Positions 43,629 to 51,926 of a DNA stretch of 64,000 nt are shown here, piece after piece. The position numbers and the translations under genes are program-made. The notes under the pieces were generated by a model. It searched no databases and was not told the DNA's origin. It saw only the letters and a list, made by a program, of their open reading frames with translations. Position 1 is the first letter of the stretch. The number at the start of each line of letters is the position of its first letter. This DNA comes from Mesorhizobium helmanticense (lineage in GTDB: Bacteria; Pseudomonadota; Alphaproteobacteria; Rhizobiales; Rhizobiaceae), in the NCBI RefSeq assembly GCF_003034915.1, contig NZ_PZJX01000018.1, forward strand, positions 124,001-188,000, in the 5' to 3' direction.

Positions 43629-43687
43629 GGAAGGAAATTTGTTGCATCTTGCAATCAAATTTCTTTCCACATGTCAAATTTCTTTCC
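43629..43687. promoter_or_regulatory. Three copies of a GGAAAGAAATTTG-type site upstream of the epimerase gene
   Basis: GGAAGGAAATTTG at 43629-43641 faces two direct copies of its complement, CAAATTTCTTTCC, at 43656-43668 and 43675-43687, spaced 19 bases apart (about two helical turns). This looks like a multi-site operator or activator array for the gene at 43754. No dedicated regulator is adjacent except the LysR gene at 44663. Confidence 0.5.
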
Positions 43688-43753
43688 ATATGGTTCATAC
43701 TTGCGTCCTGACGGGCAACGGGCCTGGAATTCTGCAACCAACGGAGCACCTTC

Positions 43754-44656
43754 GTGACCAAAACAATTGCCTCAAATCCACTGGGTGTTCATGCTCTGGT
43801 GTGGGTTGGCGACACGTCGCGCCAGTCGATCGAAACCGCCGTCGCCCGCACCTCGGAGTCGGGCTTCGATCTTCTCGAACTGTCGCTGCACGATCTCGAC
43901 CGGCTGGACGTCGCTCATGCCAAAACCTTGCTGCACGATGCAGGTCTCCAGGTTGCCTGCTCGCGCGGCCTCGCCTTTGATGCGGACGTGTCCAACGAGG
44001 ACACAGCGGTGGTGGAACGCGGCGCGCAATTGCTCAAGGCATCGCTCGATGCGACGGCGGGTCTCGGCGGCCGCGTGCTCACCGGCGCGCTCTACAGCGC
44101 CCTCGGCAAATACGGCTATCCGGTAAGCGCCCGCGGTCGCGCCAATGCTGTCTCCGTGCTCCGCGATCTTGCCAGGGCTGCCTCGGCAGTCGATGTCTTG
44201 CTTGGCCTGGAGGTCTGCAACCGCTACGAGACAAACGTTGTCAATACGGCAAGGCAGGCGCTCGAATTGGCCGACGACATCGGCGCCGACAACATCATGA
44301 TCCACCTCGACACCTATCACATGAACATCGAGGAGGACGACCTGGTGCGCCCGTTGCATCTGGTCGGCGACCGACTCGGCTATGTGCATATCGGCGAGAA
44401 CCATCGCGGTCTGCTGGGCTCCGGCCATATCGACTTCACCGGCTTCTTCCATGCGCTCGACGACATTGGCTACCACGGGCCGATAACGTTCGAATCCTTC
44501 TCGTCGGCGGTGGTGGCGCCAGGGCTGTCGCACGATCTGGCGATCTGGCGGGATCTGTGGACCGACGGCGGCGCGATCGCCTTGCATGCCCGCCAGTTCG
44601 CGGCATCACAGATCGAAGCGGCGAAGGCGAGGCCAAGTTCCGGCAAGCGACGCTAG
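43754..44656 (+). CDS. Sugar phosphate isomerase/epimerase (ketose 3-epimerase-like TIM barrel)
   Basis: 300 residues from a GTG at 43754 with a GGAG site. Metal ligands and acid/base residues of the tagatose/psicose 3-epimerase family line up: Glu153 in GLEVCNRYET, Asp186 and His189 in HLDTYHMN, His212 and Arg218 in HIGENHRG, and Glu247 in ITFESF. It should interconvert a ketose at C3. The gene stands alone with its own operator-like repeats. Confidence 0.9.
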   Translation: MTKTIASNPLGVHALVWVGDTSRQSIETAVARTSESGFDLLELSLHDLDRLDVAHAKTLLHDAGLQVACSRGLAFDADVSNEDTAVVERGAQLLKASLDATAGLGGRVLTGALYSALGKYGYPVSARGRANAVSVLRDLARAASAVDVLLGLEVCNRYETNVVNTARQALELADDIGADNIMIHLDTYHMNIEEDDLVRPLHLVGDRLGYVHIGENHRGLLGSGHIDFTGFFHALDDIGYHGPITFESFSSAVVAPGLSHDLAIWRDLWTDGGAIALHARQFAASQIEAAKARPSSGKRR

Positions 44657-44662
44657 ACGGCC

Positions 44663-45559
44663 TCAGCGCCGCCCGTACCGGCTGACGACGAAATCGACGA
44701 ACGAGCGGATTTTTGGCGGCGGATGCCGGTCCGGCAGCGTCAGGACATGCATCGGCTTTGGCAAGGGCAGGAAGTCCGGCAGCAGCGGGATCAGGCGGCC
44801 GGCCCGGACGTCGTCGTCAAGCAGTATCTCGGGCTGCATGATGATGCCGAGCCCGCTCAAGGCCGCCATGCGCAGCGCTTCTCCATTGTTGACCGTCAGG
44901 GCGAGGGAGACGGGGACACTGATCTCGCCCTGCGGCCCTTGCAGCCGCCACTCGCGGCTGGCAACGGGATGGGCAAAGCCCATGCAGACATGCCCGGAAA
45001 GGTCGTCGGGGCGCTGTGGAACCCCGCGGCGATCCAGATAGGCGGGCGCGGCGCAAACTATGGAACGATAGGGCAGCAACGGCCGGGCGATCATGGTGGA
45101 ATCGGCCAGGTCGCCGATCCGCACCATGATCTCGAAACCTTCCTCGACCATGTCGATCGGCCGGTCGCTCAAGACGAGGTCGATGGCCACCTCTGGATTT
45201 GACGACAGATAGTCCGCGCAGGCCGGCGCCAGTGCATGAACGCCGAATGAGACCGGCGTCATCACCCGCAAACGGCCGCGCGGAACAGACTGAAGGCGGG
45301 CAGCGCTGGACTCGGCATCGGCCACGTCGCCGAGGATCTGCTTGCAACGCTCGTAGTAGAGCTTGCCGACGTCGGTGAGGCTCTGCCGGCGTGTGGTCCG
45401 GTTGAGAAGACGTGCGCCAAGCCGCTCCTCAAGCGAGCGCACATGCATGCCGACCATCGTCCCCGTCAGCCGGAAATCCTCGGCTGCGGCCGAAAAGCTG
45501 CCGCGTTCCACGGCTCGAACGAAAATGGCCATGCTCTGCAGGCGATCCAAGATTGCCAA
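44663..45559 (-). CDS. LysR-family transcriptional regulator
   Basis: 298 residues with AVERGSFSAAAEDFRLTGTMVGMHVRSLEERLGARLLNRTTRRQSLT as the winged helix region and an effector domain. Converges with the epimerase gene and diverges from the CMD-family gene at 45698, which it may control. An internal ATG nine codons in (45532) is an alternative start. Confidence 0.92.
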   Translation of the reverse strand: MAILDRLQSMAIFVRAVERGSFSAAAEDFRLTGTMVGMHVRSLEERLGARLLNRTTRRQSLTDVGKLYYERCKQILGDVADAESSAARLQSVPRGRLRVMTPVSFGVHALAPACADYLSSNPEVAIDLVLSDRPIDMVEEGFEIMVRIGDLADSTMIARPLLPYRSIVCAAPAYLDRRGVPQRPDDLSGHVCMGFAHPVASREWRLQGPQGEISVPVSLALTVNNGEALRMAALSGLGIIMQPEILLDDDVRAGRLIPLLPDFLPLPKPMHVLTLPDRHPPPKIRSFVDFVVSRYGRR

Positions 45560-45697
45560 GCCTTACTTCGGAAAGATCGAAACACTGGCCTGTTTATCAG
45601 ATCATACTTCCATATCACAACACACGGATCGGAAGTGCCGCTCAACTGATGACGACGCTCACACCGCAACCGAACTCAGCTTCTAGGAGAAACTGCA

Positions 45698-46087
45698 ATG
45701 ATCTCAAATCCCGAACTTCGCCGGCGCGGTCTGGCCCATTTCGAACGACTTTTCGGCGCCGGAGCCGGAGAGGCCCTTGTCCAGGACATGGAAGGGCTCT
45801 GCCCCGACTTCACCGACATGTCGATCGAATGGGCCGTCGGCGGCATCACCACCCGTCCGGGTCTCGATATCGTCACCCGGGAACTCGTCGTGATCGCCTC
45901 CTGCGTGACGCTCGGGCACACCGTCACGCAGTTGCGGGCGCACACGCAAGCCGCGCTCAGCGCGGGCGCAACACGCGAACAGATCATCGAGACAATCTTG
46001 CAGCTTACCTTCTACGCCGGAGGCGCCGCGGTGCGGAATGCGCTTGTCAACGTCAAGGACATCCTGAACGGCACGGCGCCATCCTGA
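45698..46087 (+). CDS. Carboxymuconolactone decarboxylase-family protein
   Basis: 129 residues of the CMD/AhpD-like helical family: ELVVIASCVTLGHTVTQLRAHTQAALSAGATREQIIE. There is a single Cys in the CxxxxH stretch rather than an AhpD CxxC pair, so peroxidase activity is doubtful. Divergent from the LysR gene and followed after 60 bases by a deaminase. Exact reaction unknown. Confidence 0.88.
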   Translation: MISNPELRRRGLAHFERLFGAGAGEALVQDMEGLCPDFTDMSIEWAVGGITTRPGLDIVTRELVVIASCVTLGHTVTQLRAHTQAALSAGATREQIIETILQLTFYAGGAAVRNALVNVKDILNGTAPS

Positions 46088-46147
46088 ATCTTGTCATTGG
46101 CCATCCGATCACGCAGCTTGTGCGCTGCGAACAGGGAGAACCAATCG

Positions 46148-46639
46148 ATGGCCACCATGCCTGTTGATCACGAATATTTTCTTCGCCAGGCCTTCAAGGT
46201 CGCGATCCGGGCTCAGGAAACCGGCAATCATCCTTTCGGAGCGATCCTGGTCGGACCGGACGGCAGCGTGCTGATGGAGCAGGAGAACGCTTTCAATCCG
46301 ACCCGCGACATGACCGGCCATGCCGAGCGCGTGCTGATGACCCGGGCCTCGCAGGGCTACGAGCCTGCTTTCCTGCGCCAATGCACCATGTACACGTCAG
46401 CCGAACCCTGTGCGATGTGCGCGGGCGCTGCCTATTGGGCTGGCATCGGCCGGGTCGTCTATGGGCTCGGCGAAAGTGAGCTGAAGGCGATCACCGGCAA
46501 TCATCCGGAAAATCCGACCCTCGATTTGCCCTGCCGGGTGGTCTTCGAAGCTGGTCAGCGTATCGTCGAGGTCATCGGGCTGATGCTGGTCGAAGAGGCC
46601 GCGAAATTGCACGAGGGTGTCTGGCAGGGTCCAGTTTAA
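46148..46639 (+). CDS. Nucleoside/base deaminase (cytidine deaminase-like fold)
   Basis: 163 residues from the ATG at 46148 with an AGGGAG site. Zinc and catalytic residues: His58 and Glu60 in HAERVLM, and Cys88 and Cys91 in PCAMCAG. This is the guanine/cytosine/tRNA-adenosine deaminase group; the C-terminal CRVVFEAGQRIVEVIGLML and lack of a tRNA-binding pattern favour a free base or nucleoside. Its TAA overlaps the end of a nucleoside hydrolase remnant on the other strand. Confidence 0.9.
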   Translation: MATMPVDHEYFLRQAFKVAIRAQETGNHPFGAILVGPDGSVLMEQENAFNPTRDMTGHAERVLMTRASQGYEPAFLRQCTMYTSAEPCAMCAGAAYWAGIGRVVYGLGESELKAITGNHPENPTLDLPCRVVFEAGQRIVEVIGLMLVEEAAKLHEGVWQGPV

Positions 46640-46682
46640 TCCCGGAGCAGGTCGAACATCAGTTCGAAGAAATGGTCCGCTC
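46636..46682 (-). pseudogene. Remnant of a nucleoside hydrolase 3' end
   Basis: On the minus strand this stretch reads ADHFFELMFDLLRD then stop, against DADRFFKLMFDLLRD then stop at the end of the intact nucleoside hydrolase (49958). At DNA level 41 of 44 bases agree (46637-46680 with 49959-50002). Nothing of the rest of the gene is visible upstream. The remnant and the intact gene end bracket the LuxR-type regulator. Confidence 0.8.
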
Positions 46683-46902
46683 GCTTGCCATACGCGCATG
46701 GCGAGGAGAGCCTCTTAGCTCCCATCCAGTTTGGTCTAAAACTGACGGGATATTCCTCGACGCCGGTACCAGTGTCGGAGTGCGGTTGGCGGTCAGTGAT
46801 ATGCATGATGCGATCGCTAGTCCGATCACCCTAGGTGAAATGACGTTGTTGCACTCAAGGCTTACTGCTGTACCTTCAAAGGTTGTGGAGGTGTGAGCTC
46901 TT
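46683..46902. other. Non-coding stretch before the LuxR-type gene
   Basis: About 220 bases with no gene I can support; a 74-codon rightward frame (46672-46896) has no recognisable content. A GGAGG site about eleven bases before 46903 serves the LuxR-type gene. Confidence 0.4.
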
Positions 46903-49581
46903 ATGCTGCTTGAGCGAGAGGGGCCGCTTGGAACGTTGCTGGCCCAGGTCGAGAGAGCCGCGGCCGGCCACGGCGGGACTGTGCTGGTGGACGGCGAGGC
47001 GGGCGTTGGCAAGACGTCGCTCCTGCGCGAATTCGCGCAGGAGGCCGACGGGAATTGCCGCGTGCTGTGGGGCTGGTGCGAGGCGCTCTTTACACCACGC
47101 CCGCTCGGTCCTCTTCAGGACATGGCGCATCTGCTGGACCCTCGCGTGGCGGCGCTGCTCGAGGAGACCGCGGCGCCGGAGCGGCTTTTCCCGGCGTTGT
47201 TGAGCGCGCTTCAGCACACCAAGGGCACGACCGTGCTTATCTTCGAGGATATGCATTGGGCTGACAATGCGACACTTGACCTGGTAAGATATCTCGGTCG
47301 CCGCGTCTCCCTGCTCCGCACGATGCTGGTGCTCAGCATGCGCAGGGACGAGATGAGTGCCGATCATCCTCTGACCCACGTGCTCGGCGACCTTCCGTCG
47401 GCCTCGGTGCGCCGGCTGACGCTAGAACCGTTGTCTTCCCAGGCAGTGACGGTGCTGGCCGAGCAGGCCGGCCGCTCCGCCGACGAGCTCTATCGTATTA
47501 CCGAGGGCAATCCCTTCTTCGTCACCGAGCTTCTGTCCAGCAGTGAGGCAGAACCGGGGCGCGTGCCCGATTCCATACGCGACGCGGTCTGGGCGCGCCT
47601 GTCACGCCTGACGCCCGGAGAGCGCGAGGTGCTGGAGGTCATGAGCATCATGCCGGGCAGCGTTGAGCCATGGCTGATCCGCTCACTTCTCGGGCATGAG
47701 ACAGAAGCTCTCGTGGACCGGTGCGTCGGGCGTGGATTGCTGCGGCGCGACGATCAGGGCGCGCTGACGTTTCGCCATGAGCTTGCCAGGGAGGCCACCC
47801 TCGACCGCCTCGCTCCGTCTCTGCAACGGTCGCTTCATGCGAAAGTCGAAGCAGTACTCTCCGAGCTTCCGGCGGCGCAGGCAAGCGCCGTGCTTTGGCG
47901 ACGGGTGCACCATGCCGGGGGGGCCGACAACGGCGAACGCGTCCTGGAGCTTGCGCCACAGGCCGCCCGGCAGGCCGCGCGTCTGGGCGCGCATCGAGAG
48001 GCGGCTTCACATCTGGCGACAGCACTCAGATACGTTTCAGAGGCGCCGTCGGCGCAGGCGGCCCAGCTTTGGGAAGACTGGGCCTATGAGGCGGGCCTGT
48101 CACAGTTCGTCTATGACGAAATCATCGAGGCACGGCATCGCGCCATTGCGATCTGGCGAGAGCTTGGGCGCATCGACAAGGTCGGCGCCAATCTGCGCTG
48201 GCTGTCGCGTCTCCACTGGCGCCGAGGAGAGGGGCAGGAGGCTGAAGACCACGCGGATCAGGCGGTGCGTGAAGTGGAGAATCTGCCGCCTGGGCCGGAA
48301 CTGGCGATGGCCTACAGCACGCGCTCGCAGCTCCACATGCTGCATTATCGCTTTGACGAAGCAATCGATTGGGGCTCGCGCGCGATCGCGCTGGCCGATC
48401 AATTGGGCGAAGTCGAAACACGCGTCCACGCTTTGAACAATGTCGGCACCTCTCTCCTGTTCGCAGACCGTCCAGGCGGTCGCGAACGGCTGGAGGAAAG
48501 CCTCGCGCTGGCACTCGAACACGGGTTTCACGACCACGCGTCGCGAGCCTATACGAACTTCGCCGAAGGCGCTGTGGTGTCCAAGGACTTCGCCTTGGCC
48601 GAACGGCTGCTTGCGGAAGGGATTGCGTATTGCGCCAGGCACGACCTCGATTCGGCGGCGCAATACCTGCTCGGCCGGCAAGCACAGCTTCGTACCGAGC
48701 AGGGCCGCTTTCGCGAGGCCGAGACGATTGCCCAGGGCGTCATGAATCTGGAACGCCTGCCGATGGTGATGCACCTGCCGGCTCTGACGGAACTCGGCAG
48801 GGCTCGGGTTCGGCTGGGTGAGCCCGGTGGCGCGGCCCTGCTGGAGCAGGCCCTCCAGGAGGGTCTGTCGACCGGCGAGGCTCAACGCATCATACCGGTT
48901 CGCCTGGCGCTGGCCGAGGCCGCCTGGCTTGCCGAGGAGCCCGGCGCCGGCCACGAGCAGCTGACGGCCCTCGCCGAAATGGACCTCGACAATTTCCGTC
49001 CCTGGGATATCGGCGAACTGGCAGTCTGGTGGCAGCGCTGTGGAATGGCGGGATCGCTGTCGGTGCCGGCCGCCCGCATTCCCTTGCCGCGAGCATTGGA
49101 ACTTCGTGGCGATCCGATGGCGGCGTCGGCCGAATGGTCCCGCGTGGGCCTTCCCTATGAGTCGGCGCTCGCTCTCATGCAGGTCCGCGCAAGCGATGCA
49201 GGCGCGGCGCTGGGTCGCGCGGTGACGACATTGGAGGGCCTCGAAGCGCGCCCAGCGGCAGTGCTGGCGCGAAAGCTGGCGCAGCGCATCGGAGCAGCCG
49301 GTCAACTGCCGAAGCAGCGCCGTGGGCCGTACACCGTGGCCAGGCAGCATCCGCTAGGCCTGACGAGGCAAGAACAACAGGTGCTCACAATGATTGCCCA
49401 AGGTTTGGGCAACAAGGAGGCGGCACGGCGCCTGTCGCGCTCACCGCGGACGATCGAGCACCAGGTTTCGGCCGTGCTCGGCAAATTCAGCGCGGCAAAC
49501 CGGATGGAAATTCTGCTCCGCCTTCGCGGCGAGCCCTGGCTTTTGCCGCCGGCAGACGCCCTGCAAGCTCGCGAAAGCTAG
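46903..49581 (+). CDS. Large LuxR-family regulator with N-terminal AAA-type ATPase (LAL/MalT-like)
   Basis: 892 residues. N-terminal P-loop GEAGVGKTSLLREF (31-44), Walker B-like VLIFEDMHWAD near 115, a long TPR-like helical middle region (about 340-790), and a C-terminal LuxR helix-turn-helix LTRQEQQVLTMIAQGLGNKEAARRL then SPRTIEHQVSAVLGKF. Such proteins are ATP-dependent activators; the inducer is unknown. It is flanked by a nucleoside-hydrolase remnant on the left and a palindromic repeat on the right, which hints at a later insertion. Confidence 0.92.
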   Translation: MLLEREGPLGTLLAQVERAAAGHGGTVLVDGEAGVGKTSLLREFAQEADGNCRVLWGWCEALFTPRPLGPLQDMAHLLDPRVAALLEETAAPERLFPALLSALQHTKGTTVLIFEDMHWADNATLDLVRYLGRRVSLLRTMLVLSMRRDEMSADHPLTHVLGDLPSASVRRLTLEPLSSQAVTVLAEQAGRSADELYRITEGNPFFVTELLSSSEAEPGRVPDSIRDAVWARLSRLTPGEREVLEVMSIMPGSVEPWLIRSLLGHETEALVDRCVGRGLLRRDDQGALTFRHELAREATLDRLAPSLQRSLHAKVEAVLSELPAAQASAVLWRRVHHAGGADNGERVLELAPQAARQAARLGAHREAASHLATALRYVSEAPSAQAAQLWEDWAYEAGLSQFVYDEIIEARHRAIAIWRELGRIDKVGANLRWLSRLHWRRGEGQEAEDHADQAVREVENLPPGPELAMAYSTRSQLHMLHYRFDEAIDWGSRAIALADQLGEVETRVHALNNVGTSLLFADRPGGRERLEESLALALEHGFHDHASRAYTNFAEGAVVSKDFALAERLLAEGIAYCARHDLDSAAQYLLGRQAQLRTEQGRFREAETIAQGVMNLERLPMVMHLPALTELGRARVRLGEPGGAALLEQALQEGLSTGEAQRIIPVRLALAEAAWLAEEPGAGHEQLTALAEMDLDNFRPWDIGELAVWWQRCGMAGSLSVPAARIPLPRALELRGDPMAASAEWSRVGLPYESALALMQVRASDAGAALGRAVTTLEGLEARPAAVLARKLAQRIGAAGQLPKQRRGPYTVARQHPLGLTRQEQQVLTMIAQGLGNKEAARRLSRSPRTIEHQVSAVLGKFSAANRMEILLRLRGEPWLLPPADALQARES

Positions 49582-49582
49582 G

Positions 49583-49627
49583 GCATCGGACCCAAAAGTG
49601 CGAAGCGGTTTTGGGAAAATCCGATGC
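49583..49627. repeat. Palindromic intergenic repeat, copy 3
   Basis: Outer arms GCATCGGA and TCCGATGC, inner arms CCCAAAA and TTTTGGG around GTGCGAAGCGG. The core is shared with copies 1 and 2; the outer arms are entirely different yet still pair. It begins two bases after the LuxR-type stop. Confidence 0.85.
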
Positions 49628-49641
49628 TCAAACAAAGAGAT

Positions 49642-49680
49642 AGAACGGCGGTACGATTCAACTTGGGAATCCGCCGCTCT
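49642..49680 (+). terminator. Imperfect stem-loop after the LuxR-type gene
   Basis: CGGCGG/CCGCCG and GATTC/GAATC arms with a small bulge and a 7-base loop. It may end transcription of the LuxR-type gene together with the preceding palindrome; there is no U-tract, so this is tentative. Confidence 0.35.
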
Positions 49681-49957
49681 AGACAAGTTCGCGAAAACTG
49701 GGGAACCGGCCGCCCAAAAATGGGTGATGGCACCGATTTGCGGGCCTGCCGGCACGCATAGAGTTGGTCTTGCAGCGTGGAAGATCCCCCAAGATCCATC
49801 CACGCCTTCCTGATCCGAAGGAACAGGGGCACTGGGGTGAGGCACAGGAAGCCGCTGACGGCGCCGAAATCGCGCGCCGTCGGCGGATGTGCGCACCTTC
49901 AAGCCGGTAGCGTCGCCCCTTAGCGATCCACGCGATGATCAGGAGGTGCCGTGTCGC
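49681..49957. other. Non-coding stretch between LuxR-type gene and nucleoside hydrolase
   Basis: About 280 bases with no supportable gene, RNA or mobile element. Short frames exist on both strands but contain nothing recognisable; their apparent similarity to other frames comes from the palindromic repeat. Confidence 0.4.
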
Positions 49958-50890
49958 CTAATCCCGCAGCAGGTCGAACATCAGTTTGAAGAAACGGTCC
50001 GCATCGACCTCATGCGCGATGCGGGCATTTTCCTTTTCGCCCCGCTCGCCCCAGAAATCGGCGACGGTCGCGCCGAATGCGTAGCTGCCGGACAGGTCGA
50101 CGCCGATATGGGCGGGACGCGTGCGCACCAGCGTCGGATCGATCGCCAGCGCCAGCACAAGCGGATCGTGCATGGCACCGCCGACGCCCATCGAGTTGCG
50201 GTGCAGCTTCTCGTAGAACAGCAGCCAGTCGTTGACGAGCCGGCCGAGCGGCGTGTCGATGGTCGCCAGTTCGGCATATTGCGGCGCCTCGATCAGCACC
50301 TGCATGGTGACATCGAGGCCGACCATCAGGATCGGCACGCCGCTGTCGAGCACGATCTTCAGCGCTTCCGGGTCGCAGAAGGCATTGAACTCGGTCGGCG
50401 TGATGATCTCGCTCCTGCGGTAGAACACGCCGCCCATCCAGATCAATTCCTTGATCTTGGGCAGCACGTCGCGATGCTTGAGGACCAAAAGGCCGATATT
50501 GGTCAGCGGGCCGGTGGCGACCACCAGGATTGGCTCGGGCGCGGCGCGCAGCGCATCGGCGAGGAAATCGACCGCATGCTGCTTGACCGGCTTGATCGTC
50601 GCCTGCGGCAGATAGGGCGAGCCTTCGAGACCGCTCGGTCCGTCGGCGGTGCCGAGCACCAGGGGCCGCGCCAGCGGGCGGTGGCAGCCCTGCGCTACCG
50701 GCACGTCGCCGGCGCCGATGAATTCGAGGATGCGCAGCGTGTTGGCCGTCGTCTTCTCGACCTCGGCGTTGCCGCAGGTCGTGGTGACGCCAAGCAGCTT
50801 GATGGCCGGCGAGCGATGCGCCATGACCAGCGCAATGGCATCGTCGTGGCCGGGATCACAATCGAACAGGATGGGAGTTGCAATGGTCAT
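49958..50890 (-). CDS. Inosine-uridine preferring nucleoside hydrolase family protein
   Basis: 310 residues. The Ca2+-binding N-terminal motif is FDCDPGHDDAIA with Asp10, Asp12, Asp16 and Asp17; VATGPLTNIG and the second-half WMGGVFYRRSEI with EFNAFCDPEA are typical. It splits a nucleoside into ribose and base. It is the last gene of the leftward BMP-type importer operon and lies 11 bases from a second hydrolase gene. Confidence 0.93.
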   Translation of the reverse strand: MTIATPILFDCDPGHDDAIALVMAHRSPAIKLLGVTTTCGNAEVEKTTANTLRILEFIGAGDVPVAQGCHRPLARPLVLGTADGPSGLEGSPYLPQATIKPVKQHAVDFLADALRAAPEPILVVATGPLTNIGLLVLKHRDVLPKIKELIWMGGVFYRRSEIITPTEFNAFCDPEALKIVLDSGVPILMVGLDVTMQVLIEAPQYAELATIDTPLGRLVNDWLLFYEKLHRNSMGVGGAMHDPLVLALAIDPTLVRTRPAHIGVDLSGSYAFGATVADFWGERGEKENARIAHEVDADRFFKLMFDLLRD

Positions 50891-50901
50891 CGTTTCGTTT
50901 C

Positions 50902-51915
50902 TCAGGCCGCCCGCTCGTATTGCGCGATAGTCTGCTTGAACATGTTGAGGAAGCGCCGGCCGTCGAGGTCGGTGCAGATGCGCGTGGTCTTCGGCCCGCC
51001 ACCAGGCAGCAATTGCCGGCCGCGATGGGCGACGGTCTGCCCGCGCGCGATACGCCCGTCCAGCACGACATCGACGAACAGCGGCTCGCTCATGGTGGCA
51101 AGGCCAGGATCGAACGCCAGCGCCACGGTGATCACATCGTCCATCGGGAAGCCGACCAGATCGAAGAACTCGCGCCAGATGTCGATGTAGATCGGAAAGC
51201 TGTCGGCGATCATGTCGAAGACGGGATTGTCCTTGGCGAGCGCCTGCATGTCGGCGATGTCGTCGCGCGTCAGCATCGATGCGGCGACGCGGTTGTCCTC
51301 GCAGATGTCGAGCGGCACGAGGATCTTGTCGACATCGGCGTTCAGCACGATGCGCGAGGCCTCGGGGTCGGCCCAGATGTTGTACTCCGACAGTGGTGTG
51401 ATGTTGCCCGGCGTCTGGAAATTGCCGCCGAGCACCAGCAGGCGCTTGAGCGCGGCCGTCAGCCGGGGCTCCTGCAACAGCGCCATTGCCGCGTTGGTCA
51501 GCGGCCCCGTCGTCACCAGCGTGATCTCGCCGGGATTGGCCATCACCGTGTCGATGATGAAGTCGACGGCGTGCCCTGGCGTTGCCTGACGCGACGGGGC
51601 AGGTGCGGGCGGATTGAATTTCTTCAGGCGGTCGCCGAAGCGGGCGACAAGCCGCTTCTCGAAATGGACCGGCGCCTCCATATCTGCCTTGGCATTGCCG
51701 ACGATCGGCCGCCAGGCGCCGGCATAAACCGCGATGTCGTCGCGTCCGGCAAGCGCCAGCGTGTTGAGGACAACGTTGGTGACCTGCTCGATCGGGCCGG
51801 CCGCACCGGTCACGGTGGTCACGCCCTCAAGCTTCAGGTTTGGATTCGCCGCGGCAAACAGCACGGCGAGTATGTCGTCGCCGGCAGAATCCACGTCGAG
51901 GATTATGCGTTCCAT
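50902..51915 (-). CDS. Second nucleoside hydrolase family protein
   Basis: 337 residues from the ATG at 51915, which has an AAGGAA site; an ATG five codons upstream overlaps the permease stop but lacks a site. The motif is LDVDSAGDDILAV (Asp7, Asp9, Asp13, Asp14), with VTTGPLTNAAMALL and EYNIWADPEASRIVL. Diverged from the neighbour, so the two may handle different nucleosides. Coupled to the importer permease. Confidence 0.93.
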   Translation of the reverse strand: MERIILDVDSAGDDILAVLFAAANPNLKLEGVTTVTGAAGPIEQVTNVVLNTLALAGRDDIAVYAGAWRPIVGNAKADMEAPVHFEKRLVARFGDRLKKFNPPAPAPSRQATPGHAVDFIIDTVMANPGEITLVTTGPLTNAAMALLQEPRLTAALKRLLVLGGNFQTPGNITPLSEYNIWADPEASRIVLNADVDKILVPLDICEDNRVAASMLTRDDIADMQALAKDNPVFDMIADSFPIYIDIWREFFDLVGFPMDDVITVALAFDPGLATMSEPLFVDVVLDGRIARGQTVAHRGRQLLPGGGPKTTRICTDLDGRRFLNMFKQTIAQYERAA

Positions 51916-51926
51916 TGAAAGTTCCT

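Noticed and set aside
46397..46699. Minus-strand 100-codon frame as a surviving nucleoside hydrolase gene
   Set aside because: Only the last 15 or so codons of a hydrolase are present, in a different frame from this ORF; the rest is antisense to the deaminase.
49681..49957. Possible insertion-sequence remnant between the LuxR-type gene and the nucleoside hydrolase
   Set aside because: No terminal inverted repeats, target duplications or transposase fragments could be recognised.
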